Assembly (NCBI RefSeq): GCF_900636545.1
Contig: NZ_LR134290.1
Coordinates: 1,736,001 to 1,800,000, forward strand
From: Pseudomonas mendocina
GTDB lineage: Bacteria; Pseudomonadota; Gammaproteobacteria; Pseudomonadales; Pseudomonadaceae
Length of the DNA: 64,000 nt
Reading direction: 5' to 3'
A program made the translations under genes and the position numbers. Under the pieces are notes generated by a model. That model saw only the letters and a program-made list of their open reading frames with translations, did no database searches and was not told the origin of the DNA. How positions within the stretch are numbered: position 1 is the first letter of the stretch; each line of letters opens with the position of its first letter. This document shows, one piece after another, positions 50,626-63,926 of this stretch.

Positions 50626-52552
50626 ACTGATCGTCGAAGAAGCGCTCGTTCCACGCCACCAGTGGGTGCGGCGCGTTGAGTTTCTGACCGTAGATCACCG
50701 AGTAGGACAGCACGTTCTGCACGTACTGGCGGGTCTCGTCGAAGGGAATGTTCTCCACCCAGACGTCGTAGCTCAGGTGATTGGCGCCGCGCAGCCATTG
50801 ACGTACGCGGCCCGGCCCGGCGTTGTAGGCGGCCGAGGCGAGTACGCGGTTGCCGTTGAACTGGCCGTACACCTGGCTCAGGTAGGCAGCGCCCAGCTGG
50901 ATGTTGGTGTCCGGGTTGAGCGCCTGCTGTGGTGATGCCAGGGGGATGCCGAACTTGCGCGCGGTTTCCTTTGCCGTCCCCGGCATCAGTTGCATCAGAC
51001 CCATGGCGCCTGCGTGGGAGCGGGCATCGGCCATGAAGGCGCTTTCCTGGCGGGTGATGGCGAACACCCAGCTCGAGTGCAGATCACGGCGCCTGGCTTC
51101 ACGGACCAATTCGTCGCGATGGGCCATGGGGAAGCGCACTTCCAGGTCGTCCCAGTACTGGGCCTGGCTGATGGTGCGGATGGCCGGGAAGTACCATTCC
51201 ATTTCGTAGGCCAGGCGTGCCTGGGCGACCAGTTCATCACGACTGAACAGACGGCTGACGTGATACCACTCGCGACGCCCGTCGACGATCTGGCCGCGCG
51301 CGTGAAACTCCATGGCGCGCCGGATGCCGGCGGTGTTGCGCACTTTCTGTACGACCTTGGGATCGAGCGCCAGCGGCTGGTTGTTCAAGGCGTAAGGCGC
51401 CTTGACCTGGTCCGCTGCCATGAAACCGTAGAAATCACGCTCCTTGGCCAGGGCCTGGAACAGCACCGCTGGTTGTTGGCTGTTGGGTTGCGCCAGTTGC
51501 AGGCTGCGCGCGTTCCAGTAGCGCCAGCGGTTGCTGCTGGCCAGATCGGACGGCATCTTCTGCGTCAACTGATAGGCCTCTTCCCAACGGCCGTGGCGCA
51601 GCAGCAGGCGTGCACGCCACTCGCTGACAGTGTTGTCACGCAACTGTGGATCGTACTTGGTCATCACCTGCAGGCCGCGCAGGTCGAAGCGTTGCGCCAG
51701 GCGTAGACCGATCTGGCGGGCAATGGCGACCTGTTCATCCGAGGAGAACTTCATTCGCTGGGCATAGCCGTCGAGCAGGGCCAGGGCGTCTTCGGGATTC
51801 TGCCGGGCCAGGCGGCGCAGGCCGAGGCCGACCACATCGCTCATGGCGTCATCGGCGGGGGCGAAGCGTGCGGTGTTCTTCAGCAGTTGCGGCTTCTGCG
51901 CCACTTCGACCATCAGCTTGCCGCGCTCGCCGAGTGTCGGCATGCCTTTGATCAGGAAGTTGGCCAGCCCGTAGTTGCCGCTTTCCACCGCCAGCTTGGC
52001 GCGCTGCCAGCGGCGTTGCTCGGTGAGCTGGCCATTGGCAGCCCAGCGTTCGAACAGCGGGTCGCAGGCGTTGGGCTGGGACTTGCCAACCAGCCAGAGT
52101 TTCTCGGCGGTGGCGTTGCCTTCTGCGGTCAGGCCGTGGCTCAGCTGGTATTGGCCGTACAGGCAATCCAGCTCGGTGAAGTTGAGGGCCGGGTCGTAGT
52201 GATCGAGGAAGGGCTTCCAGTCACCACGTTCGGCCAGCCAGCGCAACCAGCGCAGCTTCATCCAGTTGGCTTGGGGCAGGTCACCGTGCTCGGCGAGAAA
52301 TTTCTCGATCTCGGCATTGCTCGCCGATTTTAGGCGGTTGGTCAGCTCGTCGTAGGCCAGGTACGGTGTCAGCGGGTAATCGCGCAGTGTGCTGGCGTAC
52401 TGGCGATAGGGGCCGCTGTCGCCCTTGGCCAGGGCGCGCTTGGCTTCATCGTAGTACTGGCGCTGCTGGGAGAGGCTGGCGGCTTCGACACTGGCGATAC
52501 CAGTGGCGGTAAGAATCAGACAGGAAACTACAGAGAGAAAGCGACTGCGCAT
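50624..52552 (-). CDS. slt: Soluble lytic murein transglycosylase
   Basis: 642 aa periplasmic enzyme, matching Slt70. Start at MRSRFLSVVSCLILTATG, a signal peptide with cleavage near SVEAA; the upstream frame is not credible. Long alpha-superhelical U domain, then the catalytic lysozyme-like domain with ITRQESAF (catalytic Glu), AMGLMQLMPGTA and NIQLGAAYL. Cleaves the MurNAc-GlcNAc bond forming 1,6-anhydro ends in peptidoglycan turnover. Divergent from uup, as in P. aeruginosa. Confidence 0.95.
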   Translation of the reverse strand: MRSRFLSVVSCLILTATGIASVEAASLSQQRQYYDEAKRALAKGDSGPYRQYASTLRDYPLTPYLAYDELTNRLKSASNAEIEKFLAEHGDLPQANWMKLRWLRWLAERGDWKPFLDHYDPALNFTELDCLYGQYQLSHGLTAEGNATAEKLWLVGKSQPNACDPLFERWAANGQLTEQRRWQRAKLAVESGNYGLANFLIKGMPTLGERGKLMVEVAQKPQLLKNTARFAPADDAMSDVVGLGLRRLARQNPEDALALLDGYAQRMKFSSDEQVAIARQIGLRLAQRFDLRGLQVMTKYDPQLRDNTVSEWRARLLLRHGRWEEAYQLTQKMPSDLASSNRWRYWNARSLQLAQPNSQQPAVLFQALAKERDFYGFMAADQVKAPYALNNQPLALDPKVVQKVRNTAGIRRAMEFHARGQIVDGRREWYHVSRLFSRDELVAQARLAYEMEWYFPAIRTISQAQYWDDLEVRFPMAHRDELVREARRRDLHSSWVFAITRQESAFMADARSHAGAMGLMQLMPGTAKETARKFGIPLASPQQALNPDTNIQLGAAYLSQVYGQFNGNRVLASAAYNAGPGRVRQWLRGANHLSYDVWVENIPFDETRQYVQNVLSYSVIYGQKLNAPHPLVAWNERFFDDQ

Positions 52553-52778
52553 GGCATTTCCAGGGGGAAGCAGAGGTATGGGGCAACACGATCCGTGTCG
52601 TTGCATACCTCTAGCTTAGCGTTTCATCGGGGCGCGGTGAATGCCGCCGGGCCGGATGGACACATACAGAAAAAATGCGCCAGGAGGACTGTCGACGTCC
52701 TGCCTGTCACCTCGGTGGAAACGGCAACAGCCGGCTGGCAACTCGGGTAGAATGCGCCGCCTGTTTCTGGAGATGCCC

Positions 52779-54704
<1,926 letters not shown>

Positions 54705-54722
54705 CGAAGGAACGAACGGGCA

Positions 54723-55409
54723 ATGGCCATCGAGTACCGCATTACTCTCGACGACAATCATCAGTTCAGCTACCGGATCGAGCTGAATCGCGAATATGAT
54801 CCTGCGCAGGCGCAACAGGCACCTGCCTGGACCCGCCTCGGGCATCAGCAGTGCAGCAATTGCCCACTCAGTCGCGAGCAGTTCAGTCATTGCCCGGCTG
54901 CAGTCGATTTGCATCGGGTGATCGAGGACTTTCGTGGCTTGCCGGCGTTCAAGAAGGCCAGCGTCTGGGTGCGTACGCCAGAGCGTGAGTACACCAAGCA
55001 TGTCGGGCTGGAAGAGGGCCTGCGGGCGCTGCTTGGAGTGATCATGGCCACCAGCGCCTGCCCGGTGCTGGCGCGCCTGAAGCCAATGGCGCAGCACCAT
55101 CTGCCGTTTGCCAACAATCAGGAGTTCATCCTGCGTGCGGTATCGCTGTACCTGTCGCGGCAATACTTCAATATGCGTGAGGGGCGCCTGGCCGATTGGG
55201 AGCTGAAGGGGCTGGTGCGTCTGTTCCAGCAGCTCAAGCTGGTCAATCAGGCCTTCTGGCAGCGTATTCACGACACCTGTGAAGGCGACTCCAATCTCAA
55301 GGCCTTCCTGACCTTCTTCTCGATGTCATCGAGCATGACGGTGTCGCTGGAAACCCAGTTGCAGAAGATCCGCCCGCTGGTCATGAGTGCGGGCGAGTCG
55401 CTCGAGTAG
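54723..55409 (+). CDS. Conserved hypothetical protein with Cys cluster (PA3018-like)
   Basis: 228 aa soluble protein, 18 nt after uup and so likely co-transcribed. N-terminal region contains C-x2-C-x9-C (CSNCPLSREQFSHC) that could bind metal; the rest is helical with ATSACPVLARLKPMAQHH. It occupies the PA3018 position next to uup. Function unknown; expression with uup suggests a link to translation or nucleic-acid stress, which is inference. Confidence 0.8.
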   Translation: MAIEYRITLDDNHQFSYRIELNREYDPAQAQQAPAWTRLGHQQCSNCPLSREQFSHCPAAVDLHRVIEDFRGLPAFKKASVWVRTPEREYTKHVGLEEGLRALLGVIMATSACPVLARLKPMAQHHLPFANNQEFILRAVSLYLSRQYFNMREGRLADWELKGLVRLFQQLKLVNQAFWQRIHDTCEGDSNLKAFLTFFSMSSSMTVSLETQLQKIRPLVMSAGESLE

Positions 55410-55463
55410 GCCGAAGCCAACAAGTTCGCCACCTCCCACGGGTAAAGCCAACGCAGCTACTGT

Positions 55464-55485
55464 GTGGGAGGGGCTTTAGCCGCGA
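55464..55485. repeat. REP-like repeat
   Basis: GTGGGAGGGGCTTTAGCCGC, the same motif as at 2696 and 4402, with CCTCCCAC at 55432 as a partner arm, between convergent genes. Confidence 0.7.
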
Positions 55486-55492
55486 CGCGACC

Positions 55493-55942
55493 TCAAGCGC
55501 CTTTTTCGCCTTTCTTCAGACGCACTGCGAGCACATCGCAGGGCGCGCCGTGTAGCACGTCATTTGCGGTGGAGCCCAGTAGCAGGGCCAGGCCGTGGCG
55601 TCCATGGCTGCCGACCACGATCAGATCGCAACCCTGCTCTTCGGCCAGGCGGTGAATTTCCTGGCGTGGCTGGCCGTAAGCCAGGTGACGTTGGTCAGCG
55701 GTGAGTTCCGGGTACTTGCCGGTAAAACTGTCCAGGCGCTCGCGTGCCTGCTCGAATTGCTGCTGTTGCAGCATCGACAGGTCCATCGGCACGTCGCCGC
55801 CAAAGGCCATGGCCATTGGTTCGACGATGTGCACCAGTGACATCTTGGCACCGCTGGCCTGGGCCAGCTTCTGCGCACGGACCACTACAGGGTCGCATTC
55901 CTCGGTCAGGTCTACTGCGACCAGAATGTGCTGGTAGGGCAT
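55493..55942 (-). CDS. Universal stress protein (UspA family)
   Basis: 149 aa. MPYQHILVAVDLTEE start; ATP-binding motif G-x2-G-x9-G-S/T seen in VGSHGRHGLALLLGSTAN followed by VLHGAPCDVLAVR. Known role: survival under stress and anaerobiosis in Pseudomonas USPs. Position matches PA3017. Monocistronic with AGGAG upstream. Confidence 0.93.
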   Translation of the reverse strand: MPYQHILVAVDLTEECDPVVVRAQKLAQASGAKMSLVHIVEPMAMAFGGDVPMDLSMLQQQQFEQARERLDSFTGKYPELTADQRHLAYGQPRQEIHRLAEEQGCDLIVVGSHGRHGLALLLGSTANDVLHGAPCDVLAVRLKKGEKGA

Positions 55943-56060
55943 GGTGAACTCCTCCTTAAGGAAGCAAATGGCTCTGGCTCAAGTATGGCCCCATTGTGGG
56001 CGATAGGGCGACTGGCATGAACGGGCAATGGGTGGCCAGGCAGGCCGGAAATAAGGGGCA

Positions 56061-56882
56061 TCAATGCTGGCCGGCAGCGTACTGGGCGGCAACGCCTTCC
56101 AGGCCTTCGATGATGCTGTCGGAGTATTTGCTGATCAGAAACGGTACGGTGTTCTCGTTGTAGTTGCGCAGGGATTTCTCGATATAACGCCACTTGGTGC
56201 CGATGGAGTTCAGCGCTGCGTTGATCTCCGGGGTGTTCTGCTGGGCGCTACTGAGATTATCCAGCTTGCTGGCGAACTCGCCGGCAAGCTCGTCGATGGC
56301 GCGTTCTTCGCCGCCGCCGAAGAAGCTGGCGCCAACCGAGGCACTGCGTGAAGCATAGTCCAGTGCGATGTTCTGCATCAGCAGGCTTTGCTCGCGGCTC
56401 TTCTGGGTCAGCGACGGTACGCTGAAGCCGCTTTCTTGCTGAATCTTCTGATACAGCTCCTGACTAATGGCCATGAGACGCTGGTTGTTGTCGGCCAGGT
56501 CGGCGACGGGCTGCAGGTCGGTAAAGCCCTGGTTGCGCATGGCTTCCATCAGGGCCTGTAGGCCGCTGCGATAACTTTGCCAGTTGGTTTGCAGCTGTTC
56601 TCTCAGCGCTTTGCTCGCCTCGCCGGGCATTTCGCCCAGACCATCCAGGTGAGCCTGGCCCTCCTGCAGGGACTCGGCAATCATCCGGGCATAGCGCTGG
56701 TCACCTTCCATGCCGTTGTACATGTAGAAATCGCCCAGGCTCTTTTGCGTCGCCAGGCGCAACTGATGCAGGCGTAGCAGGTCATCGGCCGGTGCGGCGC
56801 TGAGCAGGGGAGGGGATAGCAGCGTGAAGAGAAAAACGAGCAGGGTGCTCAGGGGAAATGCAAGCGAACGGCGGCTCGACAT
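56061..56882 (-). CDS. Exported helical protein of unknown function (PA3016-like)
   Basis: 273 aa. Start at MSSRRSLAFPLSTLLVFLF, preceded by GGAG; signal peptide with cleavage near LLSAAPA. The mature protein is almost entirely helical, with segments such as QLRLATQKSLGDFYMYNG and SREQSLLMQNIALDYASRSA that recall type-IV-pilus chemoreceptor-like N-terminal domains. No catalytic motif. Position next to USP and fadB is conserved with P. aeruginosa. Function unknown. Confidence 0.78.
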   Translation of the reverse strand: MSSRRSLAFPLSTLLVFLFTLLSPPLLSAAPADDLLRLHQLRLATQKSLGDFYMYNGMEGDQRYARMIAESLQEGQAHLDGLGEMPGEASKALREQLQTNWQSYRSGLQALMEAMRNQGFTDLQPVADLADNNQRLMAISQELYQKIQQESGFSVPSLTQKSREQSLLMQNIALDYASRSASVGASFFGGGEERAIDELAGEFASKLDNLSSAQQNTPEINAALNSIGTKWRYIEKSLRNYNENTVPFLISKYSDSIIEGLEGVAAQYAAGQH

Positions 56883-57173
56883 TGGCGACTCCGTGTGGCC
56901 CATCATGGGGCTCGATTTGTTTTTGTATTGCTCACGGATGGCCCTGTGCCAGCCGAAAGTGAGACGACTGTACCCGGAGCCTGGGCGTTTGGCTAGGCGC
57001 TCGGGTGTGCCTGCAACGGACGGGAAAACGCGGGCAATGGTGCGATATTGACGCGGTTTATCGATATCCCGTGAAGCCCGCGAATGACCAGGGTTATAGA
57101 AAACGTTCGGAAAACGACGAAAACAGGCCAATTGACAAGCGCAGGCTTTTCCCTGAAGGTGTGCACACCCAAA

Positions 57174-57189
57174 TCAAACGGGCGTATGA
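57174..57189. promoter_or_regulatory. Candidate PsrA-type operator upstream of fadBA
   Basis: TCAAAC-GGGC-GTATGA is a 6-bp dyad with one mismatch, resembling the PsrA consensus (CAAAC, 2-4 nt, GTTTG). PsrA is known to repress fadBA5 in P. aeruginosa. The 468-nt interval 56883-57350 otherwise contains no gene I can support. Confidence 0.4.
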
Positions 57190-57350
57190 ATTGAGCGTTT
57201 GCCTGGTCAGGCGCGCCGTTTACAGCCCGAATATCGCGTCGGTGGGTGTGTCGTACCGATTGGAGCTATGCTCGACGGCTGTGCCGTGAGCTGGCCTGCC
57301 GGTTGGCTCCGATGTGTACTGTTCAGCTTCCATACCGTGGAGATCAGTTG

Positions 57351-59498
57351 ATGATTTACGAAGGTAAAGCCATCACGGTTAAGGCTCTTGAGAGCGGCAT
57401 CGTCGAATTGAATTTCGACCTCAAGGGTGAGTCCGTCAACAAATTCAACCGTCTTACCCTCAACGAGCTGCGCGCTTCCGTCGACGCGATCAAGGCTGAC
57501 GGTTCGATCAAGGGCGTGATTGTCACCAGTGGCAAGGACGTGTTCATCGTCGGTGCCGATATCACCGAGTTCGTCGACAACTTCAAACTGCCCGACGAAG
57601 AGCTGGTGGCTGGCAACCTGGAAGCCAACAAGATCTTCAGTGATTTCGAAGACCTCGCCGTGCCGACCGTCGTCGCCATCAACGGCATCGCCCTGGGTGG
57701 CGGCTTCGAGATGTGCCTGGCCGGTGACTACCGCGTAATGAGCGAGACCGCCAAGATCGGTCTGCCCGAAGTCAAGCTGGGTATCTACCCGGGCTTTGGC
57801 GGTACTGTGCGTCTGCCGCGCGTGATCGGTACCGACAACGCTGTCGAGTGGATCGCCTCCGGTAAGGAAAACCGCGCGGAAGACGCGCTGAAAGTCGGCG
57901 CCGTCGATGCGGTGGTCGCTCCCGCCAAGCTCAAGGATGCCGCTCTGGATCTGGTCAAGCGTGCCATCTCCGGCGAGCTGGACTACAAGGCCAAACGTCA
58001 GCCCAAGCTGGAAAAACTCAAGCTCAACGCCATCGAACAGATGATGTGCTTCGAGACCGCCAAGGGCTTCGTCGCCGGTCAAGCCGGTCCGAACTACCCG
58101 GCGCCGGTCGAGGCGATCAAGACCATTCAGAAAGCTGCCAACTTCGGCCGCGACAAGGCGCTGGAAGTCGAGGCTGCCGGCTTCGTTAAGCTGGCCAAGA
58201 CTTCGGTTGCCGAGAGCCTGATCGGCCTGTTCCTGAACGATCAGGAACTGAAGAAGAAGGCCAAGCACCACGACGAAATCGCTCGTGACGTGAAACTGGC
58301 TGCCGTACTCGGCGCCGGCATCATGGGCGGTGGTATCGCCTACCAGTCGGCCTCCAAGGGCACGCCGATCCTGATGAAGGATATCCGTGAAGAGGGTATC
58401 CAGATGGGCTTGAACGAGGCCTCCAAGCTGCTCGGCAAGCGCGTCGAGAAGGGTCGCATGACCCCGGCGAAGATGGCCGAAGCCCTCAACGCCATCCGTC
58501 CGACCATGTCCTACGGTGATTTCGGCAACGTCGACATCGTCGTCGAAGCCGTGGTCGAGAACCCCAAGGTCAAGCAGATTGTGCTGGCCGAGGTGGAAGC
58601 TGTGGTGCGTGAAGACGCCATCCTGGCTTCCAACACCTCGACCATCTCCATCAGTCTGCTGGCCCAGGCGCTCAAGCGTCCGGAAAACTTCGTCGGCATG
58701 CACTTCTTCAACCCGGTGCACATGATGCCGTTGGTGGAAGTGATCCGTGGCGAGAAGTCCAGTGAAGTGGCCGTGGCCACCACCGTGGCCTACGCCAAGA
58801 AAATGGGCAAGAACCCGATCGTGGTCAACGACTGCCCCGGCTTCCTGGTCAACCGCGTGCTGTTCCCGTACTTCGGCGGCTTCTCCAAGCTGCTGGGTTT
58901 CGGCGTCGACTTCGTGCGCATCGACAAGGTGATGGAGAAGTTCGGCTGGCCCATGGGCCCGGCTTATCTCTCCGACGTGGTTGGCATCGACACCGGCCAC
59001 CATGGCCGTGACGTGATGGCCGAGGGTTTCCCGGATCGTATGGCCGTAGAAGGCAAGACTGCCGTCGACGTGATGTACGAGGCCAACCGCCTGGGCCAGA
59101 AGAATGGCAAGGGCTTCTACGCCTACGAGACCGACAAGCGCGGCAAGCCGAAGAAGGTCTCCGACCCGGCTGCTTACGAGCTGCTCAAGTCCATCGTGGT
59201 CGAAGAGCGTGAAGTGACCGACGAGGACATCATCAACTTCATGATGATTCCGCTGTGCCTGGAAACTGTTCGTTGCCTGGAAGACGGCATCGTCGATACC
59301 GCAGCCGAGGCCGACATGGGCCTGATCTACGGTATCGGCTTCCCTCCCTTCCGTGGCGGTGCGCTGCGCTATATCGATTCCATCGGTGTAGCTGAATTCG
59401 TCGCCCTGGCTGACAAATATGCCGAGCTGGGCGCCCTGTACCACCCGACCGCAAAACTTCGTGAAATGGCCGCCAAGGGCCAGAAGTTCTTCGGTTAA
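57351..59498 (+). CDS. fadB: Fatty acid oxidation complex subunit alpha
   Basis: 715 aa, exactly the family length. N-terminal enoyl-CoA hydratase/isomerase domain ([26 protein letters not shown]) and C-terminal 3-hydroxyacyl-CoA dehydrogenase ([42 protein letters not shown]). Catalyses hydration, dehydrogenation and isomerase steps of beta-oxidation in a complex with FadA. Also called faoA in pseudomonads. fadA follows after 30 nt. Likely repressed by PsrA. Confidence 0.96.
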   Translation: MIYEGKAITVKALESGIVELNFDLKGESVNKFNRLTLNELRASVDAIKADGSIKGVIVTSGKDVFIVGADITEFVDNFKLPDEELVAGNLEANKIFSDFEDLAVPTVVAINGIALGGGFEMCLAGDYRVMSETAKIGLPEVKLGIYPGFGGTVRLPRVIGTDNAVEWIASGKENRAEDALKVGAVDAVVAPAKLKDAALDLVKRAISGELDYKAKRQPKLEKLKLNAIEQMMCFETAKGFVAGQAGPNYPAPVEAIKTIQKAANFGRDKALEVEAAGFVKLAKTSVAESLIGLFLNDQELKKKAKHHDEIARDVKLAAVLGAGIMGGGIAYQSASKGTPILMKDIREEGIQMGLNEASKLLGKRVEKGRMTPAKMAEALNAIRPTMSYGDFGNVDIVVEAVVENPKVKQIVLAEVEAVVREDAILASNTSTISISLLAQALKRPENFVGMHFFNPVHMMPLVEVIRGEKSSEVAVATTVAYAKKMGKNPIVVNDCPGFLVNRVLFPYFGGFSKLLGFGVDFVRIDKVMEKFGWPMGPAYLSDVVGIDTGHHGRDVMAEGFPDRMAVEGKTAVDVMYEANRLGQKNGKGFYAYETDKRGKPKKVSDPAAYELLKSIVVEEREVTDEDIINFMMIPLCLETVRCLEDGIVDTAAEADMGLIYGIGFPPFRGGALRYIDSIGVAEFVALADKYAELGALYHPTAKLREMAAKGQKFFG

Positions 59499-60704
<1,206 letters not shown>

Positions 60705-60719
60705 GCGTTAGTGGACAAG

Positions 60720-60752
60720 AACCGGGGCCCAGTGCCCCGGTTTTGCTTTTTA
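60720..60752 (+). terminator. Intrinsic terminator after fadA
   Basis: 9-bp GC stem AACCGGGGC, loop CCAGT, then TTTTGCTTTTT. Clear rho-independent terminator of fadBA. Confidence 0.9.
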
Positions 60753-60777
60753 CGGCTTTTTATTTCGGGAACCGCTC

Positions 60778-61020
60778 ATGCAGTTGCAGCCAGGACTCTA
60801 TCGTCACTACAAAGGCCCGCAGTACCGTGTATTCGGTGTGGCACGTCATTCCGAGAATGAGGAAGAGGTGGTGGTCTACCAGGCGTTGTATGGCGAGTTT
60901 GGCTTGTGGGTACGACCGCTGAGCATGTTCTGCGAAGAGATCGAGGTGGACGGCAAGCGCGTTCCACGCTTTGCTTTGATTCAGGCTGAAGTCAGCCCTA
61001 TCGGCAGTTTGGAAGTCTGA
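60778..61020 (+). CDS. DUF1653 family small protein
   Basis: 80 aa. PGLYRHYKGPQYRVFGVARH and the terminal FALIQ fit DUF1653, a widespread small beta-barrel of unknown function. Position between fadA and topA matches PA3012. ATG start; a weak ribosome site GGGAACC lies upstream. Confidence 0.85.
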   Translation: MQLQPGLYRHYKGPQYRVFGVARHSENEEEVVVYQALYGEFGLWVRPLSMFCEEIEVDGKRVPRFALIQAEVSPIGSLEV

Positions 61021-61078
61021 CTGCGCATCCCCTGCGCTTGACCTTCGCTCGGTCGCCACTATATATAGCGGGGCCTTA

Positions 61079-61218
61079 GAACCTGTTCACGATCTGTTGC
61101 GCGTCGGCGCTACTGCGTAAAAAACAAGCTCGGAATGCTCATTTACCACTCGTAAACTCCGCTTCCTCGCTTGTTTTTGCCTTGTATCACTCTAGCTCAC
61201 GAGCTCGTGAGCAGGCTC
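61079..61218. repeat. ~140-bp imperfect palindromic element
   Basis: Outer arms GAACCTGTTCACGATCT (61079) and AGCTCGTGAGCAGGCTC (61202) are complements with three mismatches; inner arms around AAAAACAAGC and GCTTGTTTTT pair over ~25 nt. A perfect 18-bp palindrome GCTCACGAGCTCGTGAGC lies at 61195-61212. I recall this as a dispersed Pseudomonas intergenic element. It sits directly upstream of topA, filling the 247-nt gap, so it could affect topA transcription. Confidence 0.65.
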
Positions 61219-61267
61219 ATATGGCTTCCAGCCTTCTATATTTCGCAATTCAGGAATTTTCTGATCC

Positions 61268-63877
61268 ATGGGCAAATCGCTGGTCATCGTGGAATCCCCG
61301 GCCAAGGCCAAGACCATCAACAAGTATCTGGGCAGCCAGTACGTGGTGAAGTCGAGCATCGGCCACATCCGTGACCTGCCTACCAGCGGCTCGGCAAGCG
61401 CTACCAAGGAGCCGGCCAAGCGCGGCAAGGCCGCCGCTGGTGAAGCGCCTGCGCTGTCGCCCAAGGAAAAGGCCAAGCGTCAGCTGTTCGCTCGCATGGG
61501 CGTCGATCCCGAGCACGGCTGGAAGGCGAAGTACGAGATCCTGCCTGGCAAGGAAAAGGTGATCGAGGAACTGCGCCGCCTGGCCAAGGATGCCGACACC
61601 ATCTATCTCGCAACCGACTTGGATCGCGAAGGGGAAGCCATCGCCTGGCACCTGCGCGAGTCCATTGGCGGCGATGACAGCCGCTACAAGCGCGTGGTGT
61701 TCAACGAGATCACCAAGAAGGCCATTCAGGAGGCCTTCTCCAAGCCCGGCGAACTGGACATCAACCGCGTCAACGCCCAGCAGGCGCGCCGCTTCCTCGA
61801 CCGTGTGGTCGGCTACATGGTTTCGCCGCTGTTGTGGGCCAAGATAGCCCGTGGCCTGTCCGCCGGCCGTGTGCAGTCGGTGGCGGTGAAGCTGGTCGTT
61901 GCGCGTGAAAAAGAAATCCGTGCCTTCGTGCCGGAAGAATACTGGGAAGTACATGCTGATCTCGGTACCGCGAAGAACGCCAAGGTGCGCTTCGAGGTTG
62001 TGCGCGAGGGCGGTGCTGCCTTCAAGCCGGTCAATGAAGCCCAGGCCATGGCTGCGCTGGAGAAGCTCAAGGCCTCCAGCTACAGCGTGGTCAAGCGTGA
62101 AGACCGCCCGACCAGCAGCAAGCCGTCGGCGCCTTTCATCACCTCCACCCTGCAGCAGGCCGCGAGCAACCGCCTGGGCTTCGGTGTGAAGAAGACCATG
62201 ATGATGGCCCAGCGTCTCTACGAGGCCGGCTACATCACCTATATGCGTACCGACTCGACCAACCTGTCCAACGACGCGGTAGAGATGGTGCGTGGCTTCA
62301 TCGGCAGCGAGTACGGCGACAAGTACCTGCCGGGCAAGCCCAACCTGTATTCGAGCAAGGAAGGCGCTCAGGAGGCGCACGAAGCGATTCGCCCGTCCGA
62401 CGTCAATCTGCGCCCGACCCAGCTGTCCGGTATGGAACGTGATGCCGAGCGTTTGTATGACCTGATCTGGCGCCAGTTCGTCGCCTGCCAGATGCCGCCG
62501 GCCGAATACCTGTCCACCAGCGTCACCGTGGCCGCCGGCGATTTCGAGCTGCGCGCCAAGGGCCGTATCCTCAAGTTCGACGGTTACACCCGTGTGCTGC
62601 CGCAGCAGAGCAAGCCGGGCGAGGACGATGTCCTGCCGGAAATGAAGGAAGGCGAGGGCCTCAAGCTAATCCAGCTCGACCCCAGCCAGCACTTCACCAA
62701 GCCGCCGGCACGCTACTCCGAAGCCAGCCTGGTCAAGGAGCTGGAAAAGCGCGGTATCGGTCGTCCGTCCACCTATGCGGCAATCATTTCCACCATTCAG
62801 GATCGTGGCTACGTGACGGTGCACAACCGTCGTTTCTATGCCGAGAAGATGGGCGACATCGTCACCGAGCGTCTCGACGAGAGTTTCGCCAACCTGATGG
62901 ATTACAGCTTCACCGCCACCATGGAAGAGCACCTCGACGATGTGGCCCAGGGTGAGCGCGAGTGGAAGAACCTGCTCGACGAGTTCTACGGCGACTTCAA
63001 GAAGAAGCTCGAAGCGGCCGAAGCGGGCGAGGGCGGCATGCGTGCCAACCAGCCGACCCTGACCGACATCCCGTGCCGTGAGTGCGGCCGGCCGATGATG
63101 ATTCGTACCGCCTCCACTGGTGTGTTCCTCGGCTGCTCCGGCTATGCGCTGCCGCCGAAAGAGCGCTGCAAGGCCACCATCAACCTGGTGCCGGGCGACG
63201 AGATTGCCGCGGATGACGAGGGCGAGTCCGAGTCCCGTGTGTTGCTCGGCAAGCATCGCTGCCCGATCTGCTCCACAGCCATGGATGCCTACCTGCTGGA
63301 TGAAACCCGCAAGCTGCACATCTGCGGTAACAACCCGGATTGCACGGGCTACGAGATCGAGCAGGGTCAGTACCGCATCAAGGGCTACGAAGGGCCAAGC
63401 CTGGAGTGCGACAAGTGCGGCAGCGAGATGCAGCTCAAGACCGGCCGTTTCGGCAAGTTCTTCGGCTGTACCAACCCGAGCTGCAAGAACACCCGCAAGC
63501 TGCTGAAGAATGGCGAAGCCGCGCCGCCGAAGATGGACAAGGTGGAAATGCCCGAGCTCAAGTGCGAGAAGGTGGATGACACCTACGTGCTACGCGACGG
63601 CGCATCCGGTCTGTTCCTCGCTGCCAGCCAGTTCCCCAAGAATCGTGAAACGCGTGCGCCGCTGGTGCTGGAAATTGTCCCGCACAAGCATGAGATCGAT
63701 CCGAAGTACCACTTCCTTTGCGATGCTCCGCAGAAGGATCCGGACGGTCGTCCGGCGGTGATTCGCTACAGCCGCAAGACCAAGGAACAGTACGTACAGT
63801 CCGAGGTCGACGGCAAGCCGACCGGCTGGCGTGCGTTCTACGACGGCGGTAAGTGGAAGGTCGAGGACAAGCGCTAG
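61268..63877 (+). CDS. topA: DNA topoisomerase I
   Basis: 869 aa, the length of Pseudomonas TopA. N-terminal Toprim domain ([17 protein letters not shown] ... [10 protein letters not shown]), catalytic region with active Tyr in [11 protein letters not shown], and C-terminal zinc-ribbon-like domains seen as CRECGRPM...[13 protein letters not shown]...CGNNPDC and CDKCGSEM...GCTNPSC. Relaxes negative supercoils behind RNA polymerase. ATG preceded by weak ribosome site. Terminated by a GCGCCTGG hairpin. Confidence 0.97.
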   Translation: MGKSLVIVESPAKAKTINKYLGSQYVVKSSIGHIRDLPTSGSASATKEPAKRGKAAAGEAPALSPKEKAKRQLFARMGVDPEHGWKAKYEILPGKEKVIEELRRLAKDADTIYLATDLDREGEAIAWHLRESIGGDDSRYKRVVFNEITKKAIQEAFSKPGELDINRVNAQQARRFLDRVVGYMVSPLLWAKIARGLSAGRVQSVAVKLVVAREKEIRAFVPEEYWEVHADLGTAKNAKVRFEVVREGGAAFKPVNEAQAMAALEKLKASSYSVVKREDRPTSSKPSAPFITSTLQQAASNRLGFGVKKTMMMAQRLYEAGYITYMRTDSTNLSNDAVEMVRGFIGSEYGDKYLPGKPNLYSSKEGAQEAHEAIRPSDVNLRPTQLSGMERDAERLYDLIWRQFVACQMPPAEYLSTSVTVAAGDFELRAKGRILKFDGYTRVLPQQSKPGEDDVLPEMKEGEGLKLIQLDPSQHFTKPPARYSEASLVKELEKRGIGRPSTYAAIISTIQDRGYVTVHNRRFYAEKMGDIVTERLDESFANLMDYSFTATMEEHLDDVAQGEREWKNLLDEFYGDFKKKLEAAEAGEGGMRANQPTLTDIPCRECGRPMMIRTASTGVFLGCSGYALPPKERCKATINLVPGDEIAADDEGESESRVLLGKHRCPICSTAMDAYLLDETRKLHICGNNPDCTGYEIEQGQYRIKGYEGPSLECDKCGSEMQLKTGRFGKFFGCTNPSCKNTRKLLKNGEAAPPKMDKVEMPELKCEKVDDTYVLRDGASGLFLAASQFPKNRETRAPLVLEIVPHKHEIDPKYHFLCDAPQKDPDGRPAVIRYSRKTKEQYVQSEVDGKPTGWRAFYDGGKWKVEDKR

Positions 63878-63901
63878 GGCCCGGCTCATGAGCTTCCGGG
63901 G

Positions 63902-63926
63902 GCGCCTGGTATTTGTATCCAGGCGC
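63902..63926 (+). terminator. Hairpin after topA
   Basis: GCGCCTGG with its complement around a 9-nt AT-rich loop, 25 nt after the topA stop. Beyond it, 63930-64000 holds only a GATACGCG/CGCGTATC dyad (63962, 63990), presumably promoter DNA of the next gene outside the window. Confidence 0.55.
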
